Positions 43,253 through 52,069 of a stretch of 64,000 nucleotides of DNA are shown piece after piece (positions within the stretch are counted from its first letter, which is position 1; each line of letters starts with the position of its first letter). The stretch comes from Lewinellaceae bacterium (GTDB lineage: Bacteria > Bacteroidota > Bacteroidia > Chitinophagales > Saprospiraceae), in contig JACJXW010000004.1 of NCBI GenBank assembly GCA_020636405.1, forward strand, positions 1,116,001 through 1,180,000. Direction: 5' to 3'. Below the pieces are notes generated by a model that was not told the DNA's origin, ran no database searches, and saw only the letters and a program-made list of their open reading frames with translations. The translations under genes and the position numbers were made by a program.

Positions 43253-44635
43253 TTAGAGAGATACGGCAAACCCTAAGGTGTAAGCGATATTAGACCTCAG
43301 GCCGCCATCATTTAAAGGTAATAGAATATTCCCCAAAAGAATGATGTTTTCAGCAGGAGCGTACCTCATGCCAATAGCCGCATTGAATACATTGTCATCG
43401 AGCCGGGACGGAATATTCGTCTGTTCAATCGTTCTGATCAGAGTACCAGGTTCGCCCGTCGGTGTTTCTACCCGGTCGGTAATGGTAATTGGTTCCTCAC
43501 TGTATTCAAAGGATAAAGCCTCTTCTTGTTTCAGGTCTATTTCTCCTAAAATATCTATGGCGAAAGTGAAGCCACGGGTTATTTTATGATCAAACCCGGC
43601 GGCAAACTCCAATTCATCGCTATCAAAATCTGCTCTTCGGTAATCATAACCTAAGTTGAGGTGGGGGGTGAAATCGCCGAAATTCTTTGAGACGATGCCC
43701 ATCAACCGGATATTGGCCTTTCCGGTTCCCAGAAAATCTTCCGTTTTACCGGTTGGAAGCCTTGCGTCCAGAAGCGCTGCCAGGCCAACGCCTTTTCCTT
43801 GCAAAAATGCATACTTCAGCCGTAGGGCAAGGTCGCCTATTCCGAAGGCGCTTCCCTCGTAACTTTCCGTATGTTCCAGCGTGGGGTTGTTGACCTCTTC
43901 TCCGAGTTCCCCGAAGTGATGGTCCGCTGCACCTTCATGGGCATGCGTAAAGCTGCGTATGACCGCCCTGGCATCTCCTCCCAAACTAATATTGAGCACG
44001 GGCAGCGCTATGCTAACATCAAAATTTTTGGCCAACCCGATAGTAGCATAAAAAGCAAAAATATTTGCATCAACATTCAGGTCGAGAAAAATGTCCATAA
44101 CATCACTTTCGGTTGTGGTCTCGCCCAGGCCTTCCTCCCGAACATCCTGATGTGGAAAGGTAAACATGATGTCCTCGGTTCGTTTTCCTCTGAACCTCGA
44201 AAGGCCCAAATGGCTGTAGTTCACCCCAAAATTGATCTTATTTTTACCCAGGGTCCTGCCCCTTTCAGCCAAAATCGGCCCCAGGCTTTCCGTAATACTA
44301 ACTGGCTGGCCAGTTGAAAAATCAAAGCTCACCCCCACTGAAGTCGAACTGAGAGGGAAAGAAGACACGTTATTTGCGATCAGGTTATTCAGGGCAGGCA
44401 CCAAAACATTATTAGCCGCCTCGGCTGCCGGCTGAAAATGGTCTCCATGGTTCGCTATTTCCATACCATTTACAATTACCGGCACCCGTGTCAATGCGCC
44501 TTTATCTCCCAATATGGCATTGAACACTTCGGCCTCGAATACCTTGTTGAGTTGAGCAGTCAGCATCAGAGGTAAAAAAACGAGAAAACTGAGAATGCTA
44601 AAAGGCAGGATCTTTGGATGTAATCTTGCTTTCAT
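43253..44635 (-). CDS. Outer-membrane beta-barrel protein in the CHAT operon
   Basis: 460 residues with a signal peptide (PFSILSFLVFLPLMLTAQ). Alternating hydrophobic/polar strands run to the C-terminal strand (SNIAYTLGFAVSL). Landmarks INFGVNYSHLGLSRFRG, FDVSIALPVLNISLGGDARAV, FGIGDLALRLKYAFLQGKGVGLAALLDARLPTG and LNLGYDYR are those of the transporter-like barrels related to Phenol_MetA_deg. It may be a channel or a structural barrel. It is unexpected inside a CHAT-nSTAND operon (36 bp to CHAT, 57 bp to the upstream gene) and suggests that the system senses or damages the envelope. Confidence 0.75.
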   Translation of the reverse strand: MKARLHPKILPFSILSFLVFLPLMLTAQLNKVFEAEVFNAILGDKGALTRVPVIVNGMEIANHGDHFQPAAEAANNVLVPALNNLIANNVSSFPLSSTSVGVSFDFSTGQPVSITESLGPILAERGRTLGKNKINFGVNYSHLGLSRFRGKRTEDIMFTFPHQDVREEGLGETTTESDVMDIFLDLNVDANIFAFYATIGLAKNFDVSIALPVLNISLGGDARAVIRSFTHAHEGAADHHFGELGEEVNNPTLEHTESYEGSAFGIGDLALRLKYAFLQGKGVGLAALLDARLPTGKTEDFLGTGKANIRLMGIVSKNFGDFTPHLNLGYDYRRADFDSDELEFAAGFDHKITRGFTFAIDILGEIDLKQEEALSFEYSEEPITITDRVETPTGEPGTLIRTIEQTNIPSRLDDNVFNAAIGMRYAPAENIILLGNILLPLNDGGLRSNIAYTLGFAVSL

Positions 44636-44692
44636 AATAATTTTTTTTGTGGAACAATATGGATTAAAGGATAAAATGATCGTCTTACACTT

Positions 44693-46216
44693 TTAGTAAA
44701 ACCTGCTGAATACAACTTCCCAATCACCGTTGTTGAACTGCAGCTCCCACTCTCTTGAGAAAGCCTTTTGCTCAGTCTTTTTATACGTTTTGTTGAAGTA
44801 GGACATGGATACCTGAAAAGAAACTTGTGCAGTACCGCTTTCCAATGAGATTCTCTTGCTCTTGGTATTTATATTGACCGAAACGTCCCTGACCGTTCTA
44901 AAGAATTCTTTCCATCCATTTTCATTTTCTTTGAGGGACATCAGCTGGCCCAACTCACCATTTTCCAAACTCTGTTCGAATTGTTTTACCAAATCCAGGA
45001 TTGCTCTTTCGGCTATTCTCTTTTTTTCATCCTCAGCCTCCCGGGCACTTTTTTCTTGAAATTTAATCGCGATCTCCTCGCTGGCTTGGATATACAATGT
45101 CTTCGCTTCCAGGAACGATTCTGTGGCGTGGAGGAATTCACCGGCCCGATAGGAGCGTTCTCCTTCGGCTTCCTTACTCGTTGCTTTTTGGAAGGCGGCG
45201 TTCGCAGCTTTCTCCGAAGAGCTGCCGACTGCTAGCCGTTTTACCTCAACCATTGCTGCCCTTGCATTATCTGATTCTTCCCGAAGTTTCCTCATAGCTT
45301 CGGCTTCTCCAGCCGCTACTGCAGCTCTTCTTTTCTCCATTTCCGCTTCCCGGGCTTTAGCTTTGGCGGCTTCTCCGGCTCCTCTGTAGCTGTCGCCTGC
45401 TTCTGCATAAGCCCTTTGCGCGTTCAGGTATCCGCTCTTGGTGCCCGCTTGAAGGTACTTGTCGCCCTCCAGTTCTCTTTGCCGGGCTATTGAAAAGAGT
45501 TGAGCGGCAAGGGTTTCACCACCAGACTGTTCCGCAGCAGCTTTTTCTATTAGCATTTCCTCCCTCTGGGATTCTACTTTTCTCCTTATGGCACTCAGGT
45601 CCGTCTCCCCTTCGAGGGCTTCTGCCTGGGCTTTATCCCGTGACTTTATAAAAAAGCCACCGGCATTTTTATAGCCGGACTCCGCCTGTAGATAATCACC
45701 GGCCCCGAAAGCTTCTTCGGCTTGTTGTTCTTCCTCAAGAGCAGACTCAAATATATCCCGGGCCAGCGTCTGCGCGCGGGCATTAACTGCCTGGTTTTTC
45801 AGCTTGCGCGTTTCTATTCCGGCGGCAAGTGCAAGCTGTTTCGGCCTGTTCTCTTCATCCTCCTTTGGTGGAGCATCCCGGTTTTCCGCAGCTTCTCTGG
45901 CAGCGCTTCCAAAATATTCGGCGGCGGTTTCAAAAGACAACTTCGCAGCGGTATATTTTCCTTCTTCATACTCCTGCTCACCCTGCTGAGCGACTTCCAG
46001 GGCGTTATGGTAAGTAGTTGCCGCCAACGAGGGCGCATTTGCCTCCTCTGCTTTGGCTTGCTGGACATACATCTCCTCTCGGACTTCTAAAGCTTCTTCT
46101 CCTGGATTATCTCCCAGAAAATAGTGAAGAAATAACCAGCCTGCTGCGACGAAGACAAGAAAAAAAATGACTGCCTGAGCTTTACCTGAGGATCTTGGGG
46201 ATATATGCTCACTCAT
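44693..46216 (-). CDS. Membrane-anchored coiled-repeat protein, first gene of the CHAT operon
   Basis: 507 residues. One N-terminal membrane helix (AVIFFLVFVAAGWLFLHYFL), then four or five degenerate helical repeats of about 75 residues (A..LA...F..A...E..AE.AF..GDYLQAESGYKNAG-type), Ala/Glu-rich as in TolA-like or TPR-like periplasmic coils. The last about 110 residues form an alpha/beta domain (GWKEFFRTVRDVSVNINT...WELQFNNGDWEVVFSRFY) resembling SnoaL-like or nuclear-transport-factor folds. It probably spans the periplasm. The family is unrecognised. The operon likely starts here; a caspase-like gene remnant lies 178 bp upstream on the same strand. Confidence 0.75.
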   Translation of the reverse strand: MSEHISPRSSGKAQAVIFFLVFVAAGWLFLHYFLGDNPGEEALEVREEMYVQQAKAEEANAPSLAATTYHNALEVAQQGEQEYEEGKYTAAKLSFETAAEYFGSAAREAAENRDAPPKEDEENRPKQLALAAGIETRKLKNQAVNARAQTLARDIFESALEEEQQAEEAFGAGDYLQAESGYKNAGGFFIKSRDKAQAEALEGETDLSAIRRKVESQREEMLIEKAAAEQSGGETLAAQLFSIARQRELEGDKYLQAGTKSGYLNAQRAYAEAGDSYRGAGEAAKAKAREAEMEKRRAAVAAGEAEAMRKLREESDNARAAMVEVKRLAVGSSSEKAANAAFQKATSKEAEGERSYRAGEFLHATESFLEAKTLYIQASEEIAIKFQEKSAREAEDEKKRIAERAILDLVKQFEQSLENGELGQLMSLKENENGWKEFFRTVRDVSVNINTKSKRISLESGTAQVSFQVSMSYFNKTYKKTEQKAFSREWELQFNNGDWEVVFSRFY

Positions 46217-46394
46217 AGCTGTGCTTTCTTTAGTATTTAGCTGCGTTTGCCTGGCTGTTGTTCATCTTATTAATTGGATTTCAATAAGGGCCCGCCGGGA
46301 GAGCCCGCTCCTTCAACGTTTATGTCTTATTTTACCTCACAACATTGCCCCCGGGATAAGCCAGCTTAGTGTCCGCCGAAGTTCTTTTGATAAC

Positions 46395-46652
46395 TCAAGT
46401 ATTGATTCCAGAGGAATAGCTCAAAAGTGAGCAAACTCTGTTCACAGCGACAGCGAGTCCGTTACTTGCCAGAAATAGAGTGATTGATCTTTCTTTTATT
46501 TGGAGAAAACCCTCTTCAAAAATACGGAGGGTATAGGAAGGCGGTACCTTCAAGTGAGCAAGTGAACCTTCAACCGGGGCAGTTAGCTTTACAATTTCAC
46601 TATCCTGATAATTATTATTGCCTATCACCAGGGCATGTTTGGCGTTCATCAT
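46395..46652 (-). pseudogene. Remnant of a caspase-like (peptidase C14) gene
   Basis: 85 codons. Residues 2-35 (KHALVIGNNNYQDSEIVKL, TAPVEGSLAHL) match the start of bacterial caspase-like proteins, whose pattern is YALVIGNN.Y.D..L..L.AP..D...L. After that the similarity ends and neither the catalytic His nor Cys region is present, so only the first strand and helix survive. It is oriented with the CHAT operon and ends 178 bp before it. Most of 46217-47274 otherwise lacks genes; it holds this remnant, an AT-rich block (46640-46780) and a word array. Confidence 0.55.
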
Positions 46653-46786
46653 TAATATGGGTTAGGCTTTAAAGTTATAAAAGTAATGTATTTTATTGTA
46701 ATATCAAGAAATTAGACGGCGTTGATTTCATTTTATATTTTTTAATTTGAAATATTTGGTGGTTTAAAGATTATTGTTTCGAGGTA

Positions 46787-46915
46787 GCTATTCGCCGTTC
46801 GCTAAACGCTGCCTCAAAACCCGGATTTAGAGCAAAGAACTGGTTCCTTGAGTTTGGATTCCTGCAATCAGGGGCATAGTGCTGCGAATAGCGAACCGCT
46901 AAAAGCGAAATGCTA
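46787..46915. repeat. Intergenic word array near the caspase remnant
   Basis: GCTATTCGC (46787-46795) is mirrored by GCGAATAGC (46884-46892). Both sides continue with related words (GTTCGCTAAACGCT on the left; GAACCGCTAAAAGCGAAATGC on the right). Confidence 0.6.
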
Positions 46916-47274
46916 ATAGTTGCGTTTCGAGTATCAATCTGCAGGCAGGCGCCCTGTATCTTCCCAAACAGCAGGGGATACCGGATGATAAGGTGAAGGA
47001 AGTGAGAGAGAGGAGGGGAGCCCTGGCAGGAATACGCTGAAGCGGGCTTCCGCAATGGTTCGCATTTCCGGAAAGGCATACCTAATGCAATATCTGAAAA
47101 AACTTTTTTTATTTTGGCGGAAGGGAAAGCGCAGTTGGCCCACTTCAGCTCCGGTAGTTTCAACCTTGGAGTAGCCTCTTCCGTGAAAATTAACCGCGAG
47201 GGCCTGCCATCAGCTCTTTTCTTTTGAAAGCGGCATTTAAAAATCATCCAATTCGTTCAACCAAAACCGACCGT

Positions 47275-49311
47275 ATGAAGCAGGCTGCACTGATAATCTT
47301 GACCCTTCTTTCTATCCAGCTTTTTGCTCAGGAAAGACAAAGCGATTCGCCCTGGCAAATCGTAGCCAAAGATATTGATCCGAACAACTACTTCGGCATC
47401 ACTTGTGCCAACGGGATGGTGGGCCTGGTGTCCTCCCCCGAACCCATGAAAGTACAGGACGTGGTGCTCAATGGAGTATACGACTACTACCAGCGTGGCA
47501 GGGTCTCCAATATCCTCAAAACCTTCAACCACGTGAATATGAACCTGGACGTGGACGGGCGTCGCGTCGGGAGGCGAGACATCACCAACTACGCCCAGGT
47601 CCTCGATATGAAACGCGCCGCACTGGCCACTACCTTTGACGTAGGAGACAAGGTAAGTGTCCGGCACACCATGATGGCGCTGCGCCACCTTCCCTTCACC
47701 TCCATGGTGATGGTGGAGATCCAGGCAAAAAAGGATGTTACCATAACTCCAATGAGTGTTCTTGAGGCGCCCAACCACCTGAACGACGTGCGCAACTACT
47801 ACAGTGAGATCGACCGTCCTCATGTGAAGGTGCCCCTGCTGAGCTCGGTGGCGAAAAGCCCTTCCGGCCGCCTGCTGGTTGCGGCATCCAATAGCATCAT
47901 CTTCGAGGAGGAACATGGAAAAGAACCGGACGTCATCCATGAAGACTGGGACTACAACATGCACCTGGCCAAGTTCTACAAGCGGCTGAAAGCCGGCGAA
48001 ACCTACCGCTTCAGCATCGTCGCTTCGGCAGTGTCCTCCGAACACTACGAGGATCCGTTTAACGAAGCCGAGCGCCTCACCATCTTTGCCCGCCTGGAAG
48101 GCACCGAGCGCCTGCTCAGGCGCCATGAAGCCGCCTGGAACGAACTGTGGAAAAGTGACATCATCATCGAGGGCAATGTAGCCGACCAACGCGATGTGCG
48201 CTCCATGCTCTATCATTTGTATTCCTTCGCCCGGGAAGGCACTGCGTACAGCCTCTCGCCTATGGGCTTATCAGGGTTGGGATACAACGGCCACGTTTTC
48301 TGGGATACGGAGATCTGGATGTATCCGCCACTGCTGGTTTTGCAACCCGGTATCGCCCGCTCCCTGCTGGAGTACCGCTATGAGCGCCTGGAAGCTGCCA
48401 AGCAGAATGCATTCGCCCACGGTTATGACGGCGCCATGTATCCCTGGGAGTCCGCAGATGACGGATCTGAAGATACCCCGGTGTGGGCATTGACCGGCCC
48501 GTTCCAGCACCACATCAGCGGCGATATCGCCTGGGCTGCCTGGAAATATTACCAGGTGACGGGCGATAAAGAATGGCTTCGTACCAGGGGCTACCCCATG
48601 ATCCGGGAGGTCGCGGATTTCTGGACGAGCCGGGTAGAACGCGAAGGCCCCGGAAAGTACAATATCAACAACGTCATCGGCGCCAATGAATGGCAGGAAA
48701 ATATCGATAACAATGCCTACACCAACGGCATGGCCATTACCGTCCTTCGCTACGCTTCCCAGGCTGCCCGGGAGCTGGGCCTGGAACCCGATCCCGACTG
48801 GGAGCACGTGGCGGCCAATATTCCCATCCTTACCTTCCCGGACGGGACGACCAGGGAAAATGCTACGTACAATGGCGAGGTGATCAAACAGGCGGATGCC
48901 AACCTGCTGGCCTATCCGATGAAGGTCGTTTCCGGAGAAAAGCGCATCCGTCAGGATCTGGAGTACTACGAACCCCGCATGGCGGAAGACGGGCCCGCCA
49001 TGGGCGTCTCCACCCTCAGTACGCTATATGCCCGGCTCGGGGAGGTGGAAAAGGCCTATAAGCTATTCAAAGATAGCTACAAGCCGAATGAAGTGCCGCC
49101 CTTTGGCGTGTTGGCCGAGACGGCAGGAGGCACCAATCCCTACTTCTCTACCGGCGCCGGCGGTACCCTGCAGGCGATTCTCTTTGGGATCGGCGGGCTG
49201 GATATTTCGGACGAAGGGGTCAGGCAACTGAGAGCAACGCTGCCGGCGGCCTGGAGTGGGTTGAAGATGACGGGAATTGGAAAAGAAGAAAAAACTTTTG
49301 AAGTGAAATAA
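47275..49311 (+). CDS. Secreted GH65-family glycoside hydrolase/phosphorylase
   Basis: 678 residues from the ATG at 47275 (MKQAALIILTLLSIQLFAQ), which gives a signal peptide; the frame before it is not used. N-terminal beta-sandwich (about 25-270), helical linker, then an (alpha/alpha)6 barrel with GHVFWDTEIWMYPPLLVLQPGIARSLLEYRYERL, DGAMYPWESADDG, and GANEWQENIDNNAYTN holding the catalytic Glu. GH65 includes trehalose, maltose and kojibiose phosphorylases and also hydrolases for alpha-glucosides. Export to the periplasm favours a hydrolase, because phosphorylases are usually cytoplasmic. Substrate is uncertain. Confidence 0.85.
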   Translation: MKQAALIILTLLSIQLFAQERQSDSPWQIVAKDIDPNNYFGITCANGMVGLVSSPEPMKVQDVVLNGVYDYYQRGRVSNILKTFNHVNMNLDVDGRRVGRRDITNYAQVLDMKRAALATTFDVGDKVSVRHTMMALRHLPFTSMVMVEIQAKKDVTITPMSVLEAPNHLNDVRNYYSEIDRPHVKVPLLSSVAKSPSGRLLVAASNSIIFEEEHGKEPDVIHEDWDYNMHLAKFYKRLKAGETYRFSIVASAVSSEHYEDPFNEAERLTIFARLEGTERLLRRHEAAWNELWKSDIIIEGNVADQRDVRSMLYHLYSFAREGTAYSLSPMGLSGLGYNGHVFWDTEIWMYPPLLVLQPGIARSLLEYRYERLEAAKQNAFAHGYDGAMYPWESADDGSEDTPVWALTGPFQHHISGDIAWAAWKYYQVTGDKEWLRTRGYPMIREVADFWTSRVEREGPGKYNINNVIGANEWQENIDNNAYTNGMAITVLRYASQAARELGLEPDPDWEHVAANIPILTFPDGTTRENATYNGEVIKQADANLLAYPMKVVSGEKRIRQDLEYYEPRMAEDGPAMGVSTLSTLYARLGEVEKAYKLFKDSYKPNEVPPFGVLAETAGGTNPYFSTGAGGTLQAILFGIGGLDISDEGVRQLRATLPAAWSGLKMTGIGKEEKTFEVK

Positions 49312-49363
49312 AAAAGGGGGCCCTACATTTGTACCTTAGTGGGGTTTAAAAAAAAATCAGGAT

Positions 49364-50719
49364 ATGAATAGCAGGCTAATTTTGTGGATGTTGATCGTGA
49401 TGCTGGCCCTTGGCGCTTGCCAGCAGAGTAACCCCAATTTTCAGGAAGACGTGAGCAACCCGGAATTTTTTCACCGATCGATGAAGCAGTTGTCGGACGT
49501 GATCGTTCACGACATCTTTTCGCCGCCGGTGGCCAGCCGGATCTATGGCTATTCCAGTATAGCAGCTTATGAAGCTGCCCTTCCGGCGTTCTCCGATTAT
49601 CAAAGCCTGGCCGGCCAGCTCAACGGGCTGGAAGCGGTTCCGCAGCCGGAAGAAGGAAAAACCTATTGCTTTCCACTGGCGGGTATCCATGCCTTTCTGA
49701 AGGTGGGAAAGGCACTGACATTCTCGGAGGACAAAATGGAAGCTTATCAGGAGGAGCTCTATGCTACTTTGGATTCGCTTGGCATTCCCGGCGATGTATG
49801 GGACCGTTCCCTTGCCTACGGAGAGGAGGTGGCGGGCCACATCCTGGCCTGGGCAAATAAGGACATGTACAAAGAGACTCGCACCTACCCGAAATACTCG
49901 ATTTCCGAAGACCCCGCCCGTTGGCAACCGACTCCTCCGGACTATATGGACGGTATCGAGCCGCACTGGCAAAAGATCCGGACCATGGTGCTCGACTCTG
50001 CCCAGCAGTTTACCCCTCCACCCCCTACGGCATTCAGCCTGGACAAGGAGAGCAAGTTCATGGCGGAAACCATGGAAGTGTATGATGCCCTCAATGCGAG
50101 CGCCCCTGAGGAACGGGAGGAACGCGTGGCCATCGCCAAGTTCTGGGATTGTAACCCCTACGTTTCGCACCACACCGGCCACGTGATGTTCGCGACCAAA
50201 AAGATCACTCCGGGGGGGCATTGGATCGGCATTACCCAGATCGCCTGCCGCAAGGCCGGGGCCGATTTTATGAAAACCCTGGAGGCCTATACGCTCACTT
50301 CTATTGCCCTGTTCGACGGGTTCATCAGTTGCTGGGATGAGAAGTACCGTTCCAACCTCATACGGCCTGAAACGGTCATCAACCGTTATATCGATGAAAG
50401 CTGGACGCCGACACTGCAAACGCCACCTTTCCCGGAGTACACCAGCGGACATAGCGTGATCTCCAGGGCGGCGGCTGTGGCGCTTACATCCGTATTTGGC
50501 GACAATTTTTCCTTCCTCGATACAACGGAGGAAGAATATGGCCTGCCTGCCCGTGAGTTCGGCTCTTTCCTGGCTGCCTCGAGTGAGGCGGCGGTAAGCC
50601 GCCTGTACGGAGGCATCCATTACCGGCCCGCGATAGATAACGGCGTAGCCCAGGGCGAGAAGGTGGGGGATTTCGTGGTGAAGCACGTTCAGTTGAGGCA
50701 ACAGATGAGCAACAAATAA
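49364..50719 (+). CDS. Vanadium-dependent haloperoxidase / PAP2-type lipoprotein
   Basis: 451 residues, with lipoprotein signal (MLIVMLALGAC). The C-terminal half carries the vanadate/phosphate pocket: Lys and Arg in KYRSNLIRPE, SGHS in PEYTSGHSVIS, and Arg/His in SRLYGGIHYRPAIDNG. This matches the vanadium-dependent haloperoxidase family common in marine Bacteroidota; the same pocket occurs in acid phosphatases, so halide oxidation is probable but not proven. A -7-like TACATTTG lies at 49324-49331. It starts a likely operon with a permease (5 bp gap) and an M20 amidohydrolase. Confidence 0.85.
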   Translation: MNSRLILWMLIVMLALGACQQSNPNFQEDVSNPEFFHRSMKQLSDVIVHDIFSPPVASRIYGYSSIAAYEAALPAFSDYQSLAGQLNGLEAVPQPEEGKTYCFPLAGIHAFLKVGKALTFSEDKMEAYQEELYATLDSLGIPGDVWDRSLAYGEEVAGHILAWANKDMYKETRTYPKYSISEDPARWQPTPPDYMDGIEPHWQKIRTMVLDSAQQFTPPPPTAFSLDKESKFMAETMEVYDALNASAPEEREERVAIAKFWDCNPYVSHHTGHVMFATKKITPGGHWIGITQIACRKAGADFMKTLEAYTLTSIALFDGFISCWDEKYRSNLIRPETVINRYIDESWTPTLQTPPFPEYTSGHSVISRAAAVALTSVFGDNFSFLDTTEEEYGLPAREFGSFLAASSEAAVSRLYGGIHYRPAIDNGVAQGEKVGDFVVKHVQLRQQMSNK

Positions 50720-50724
50720 CCTTC

Positions 50725-52035
50725 ATGCCACAATTAGACCGCAAGCTCACCCTGTTCGGGCTGACTATGATCGCCGTTGGATCCTGTATCGGTTCCGGTA
50801 TTTTTGTGACTCCCTATGAGATCGTCCGGGCAGTGCCTCACCACGGTTTCGTCCTCATCGTCTGGTCGGTAGGGGGAGTAATAGCCTTGACCGGTGCACT
50901 CACCTTTGCAGAGCTGGGCGGGATGTTTCCAAAAGCGGGAGGGGTCTATATTTTCCTTAAGGAAGCTTATGGTGAGTTGGCAGGGTTCCTCTATGGTTGG
51001 GTGATCCTGTTGGTCATCAATACGGGCGCTCTGGCGGCGCTGGGCATTGCACTAGCGGAATACCTTTCTTATTTCTACCCGCTGGGGTACTGGGGGAAGG
51101 TCATTACCGCGATCATCGTTATTGCTGGATTGACCGGCGTCAACCTCATCGGTGTCAATACCAGCCAGTGGTTTGCGAATATCTTTACCGGACTCAAGCT
51201 GTTGGCCATTGCCGGCATTATTGTGGCCGGGCTGGTGTTTTTCGACCCTTCCAAAGTCCAGCTCCATTTCAACCTGGCGGAGGGTACTCCGGAAAACCTG
51301 GGGAGCGCCCTGCTGTTGGCCCTCATCGGGGTGCTGTGGTCCTTTGGAGGGTGGCACCACGCCAGCTATCTGGCCGGCGAAGCGGTGGAACCTCAGCGCA
51401 CTGTACCCCGAGCCATGGTTTTCGGCGCCCTGATCGTTACGGCTACCTATGTGTTGGCCAATCTGGCGTATATGCTGCTATTGCCCCTGGACGCGATTGC
51501 CCATACGACACGGGTGGCCGGAGAGGCCATAGCCCAGGTAGTGTCCTTTGGAGGGAAAATGGTGGCTATTGCCATTGCTATCTCCATCTTTGGCACCATT
51601 GGCATCTACACCATGTCGGCCCCGAGGATCTATTTTGCAATGGCACAAGACCGGATATTTTTCGAGGAGCTTTCTTTCGTGCACCCCCGATTTCATACGC
51701 CGAGCAACGCCATGTTGCTTCAGGCAGGCTGGGCCATTCTCCTGCTCCTCTTCTGGGGCACTTTCTCGGAACTCATTACCTATGTCACATTCATGGACAT
51801 TGCCTTTATGGCCCTGGCGGGGTTCAGCGTTTTTATCTTTCGCCGGAAGTTGCCCGATGCGAAGCGCCCCTACCGCACCTGGGGCTATCCCGTCGTTCCC
51901 GGCATATTCGTACTCATCTCCAGCGCTTTTGTCGTCAATACGCTGATACAGCGGCCGGTGCAGGCCATAGCCGGGCTGGGCTTTCTGCTATTGGGGATAG
52001 GAGCCTATTATTTGTTTCGTTCTCTGAATACCTGA
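50725..52035 (+). CDS. APC-superfamily amino acid permease
   Basis: 436 residues with about 12 membrane helices. The start MPQLDRKLTLFGLTMIAVGSCIGSGIFVTPYEI contains the APC helix-1 signature GSCIGSGIF. LWSFGGWHHASYLAGE in helix 6 is typical of the LAT/serine-threonine exchanger branch. It moves amino acids or related solutes across the inner membrane. The gene begins 5 bp after the haloperoxidase stop and is followed at 34 bp by the M20 gene. That points to uptake of an N-acylated amino acid or its product. Confidence 0.9.
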   Translation: MPQLDRKLTLFGLTMIAVGSCIGSGIFVTPYEIVRAVPHHGFVLIVWSVGGVIALTGALTFAELGGMFPKAGGVYIFLKEAYGELAGFLYGWVILLVINTGALAALGIALAEYLSYFYPLGYWGKVITAIIVIAGLTGVNLIGVNTSQWFANIFTGLKLLAIAGIIVAGLVFFDPSKVQLHFNLAEGTPENLGSALLLALIGVLWSFGGWHHASYLAGEAVEPQRTVPRAMVFGALIVTATYVLANLAYMLLLPLDAIAHTTRVAGEAIAQVVSFGGKMVAIAIAISIFGTIGIYTMSAPRIYFAMAQDRIFFEELSFVHPRFHTPSNAMLLQAGWAILLLLFWGTFSELITYVTFMDIAFMALAGFSVFIFRRKLPDAKRPYRTWGYPVVPGIFVLISSAFVVNTLIQRPVQAIAGLGFLLLGIGAYYLFRSLNT

Positions 52036-52069
52036 TTCCCGAGCGAATAATTTCACTGAAAAAAAAGTT

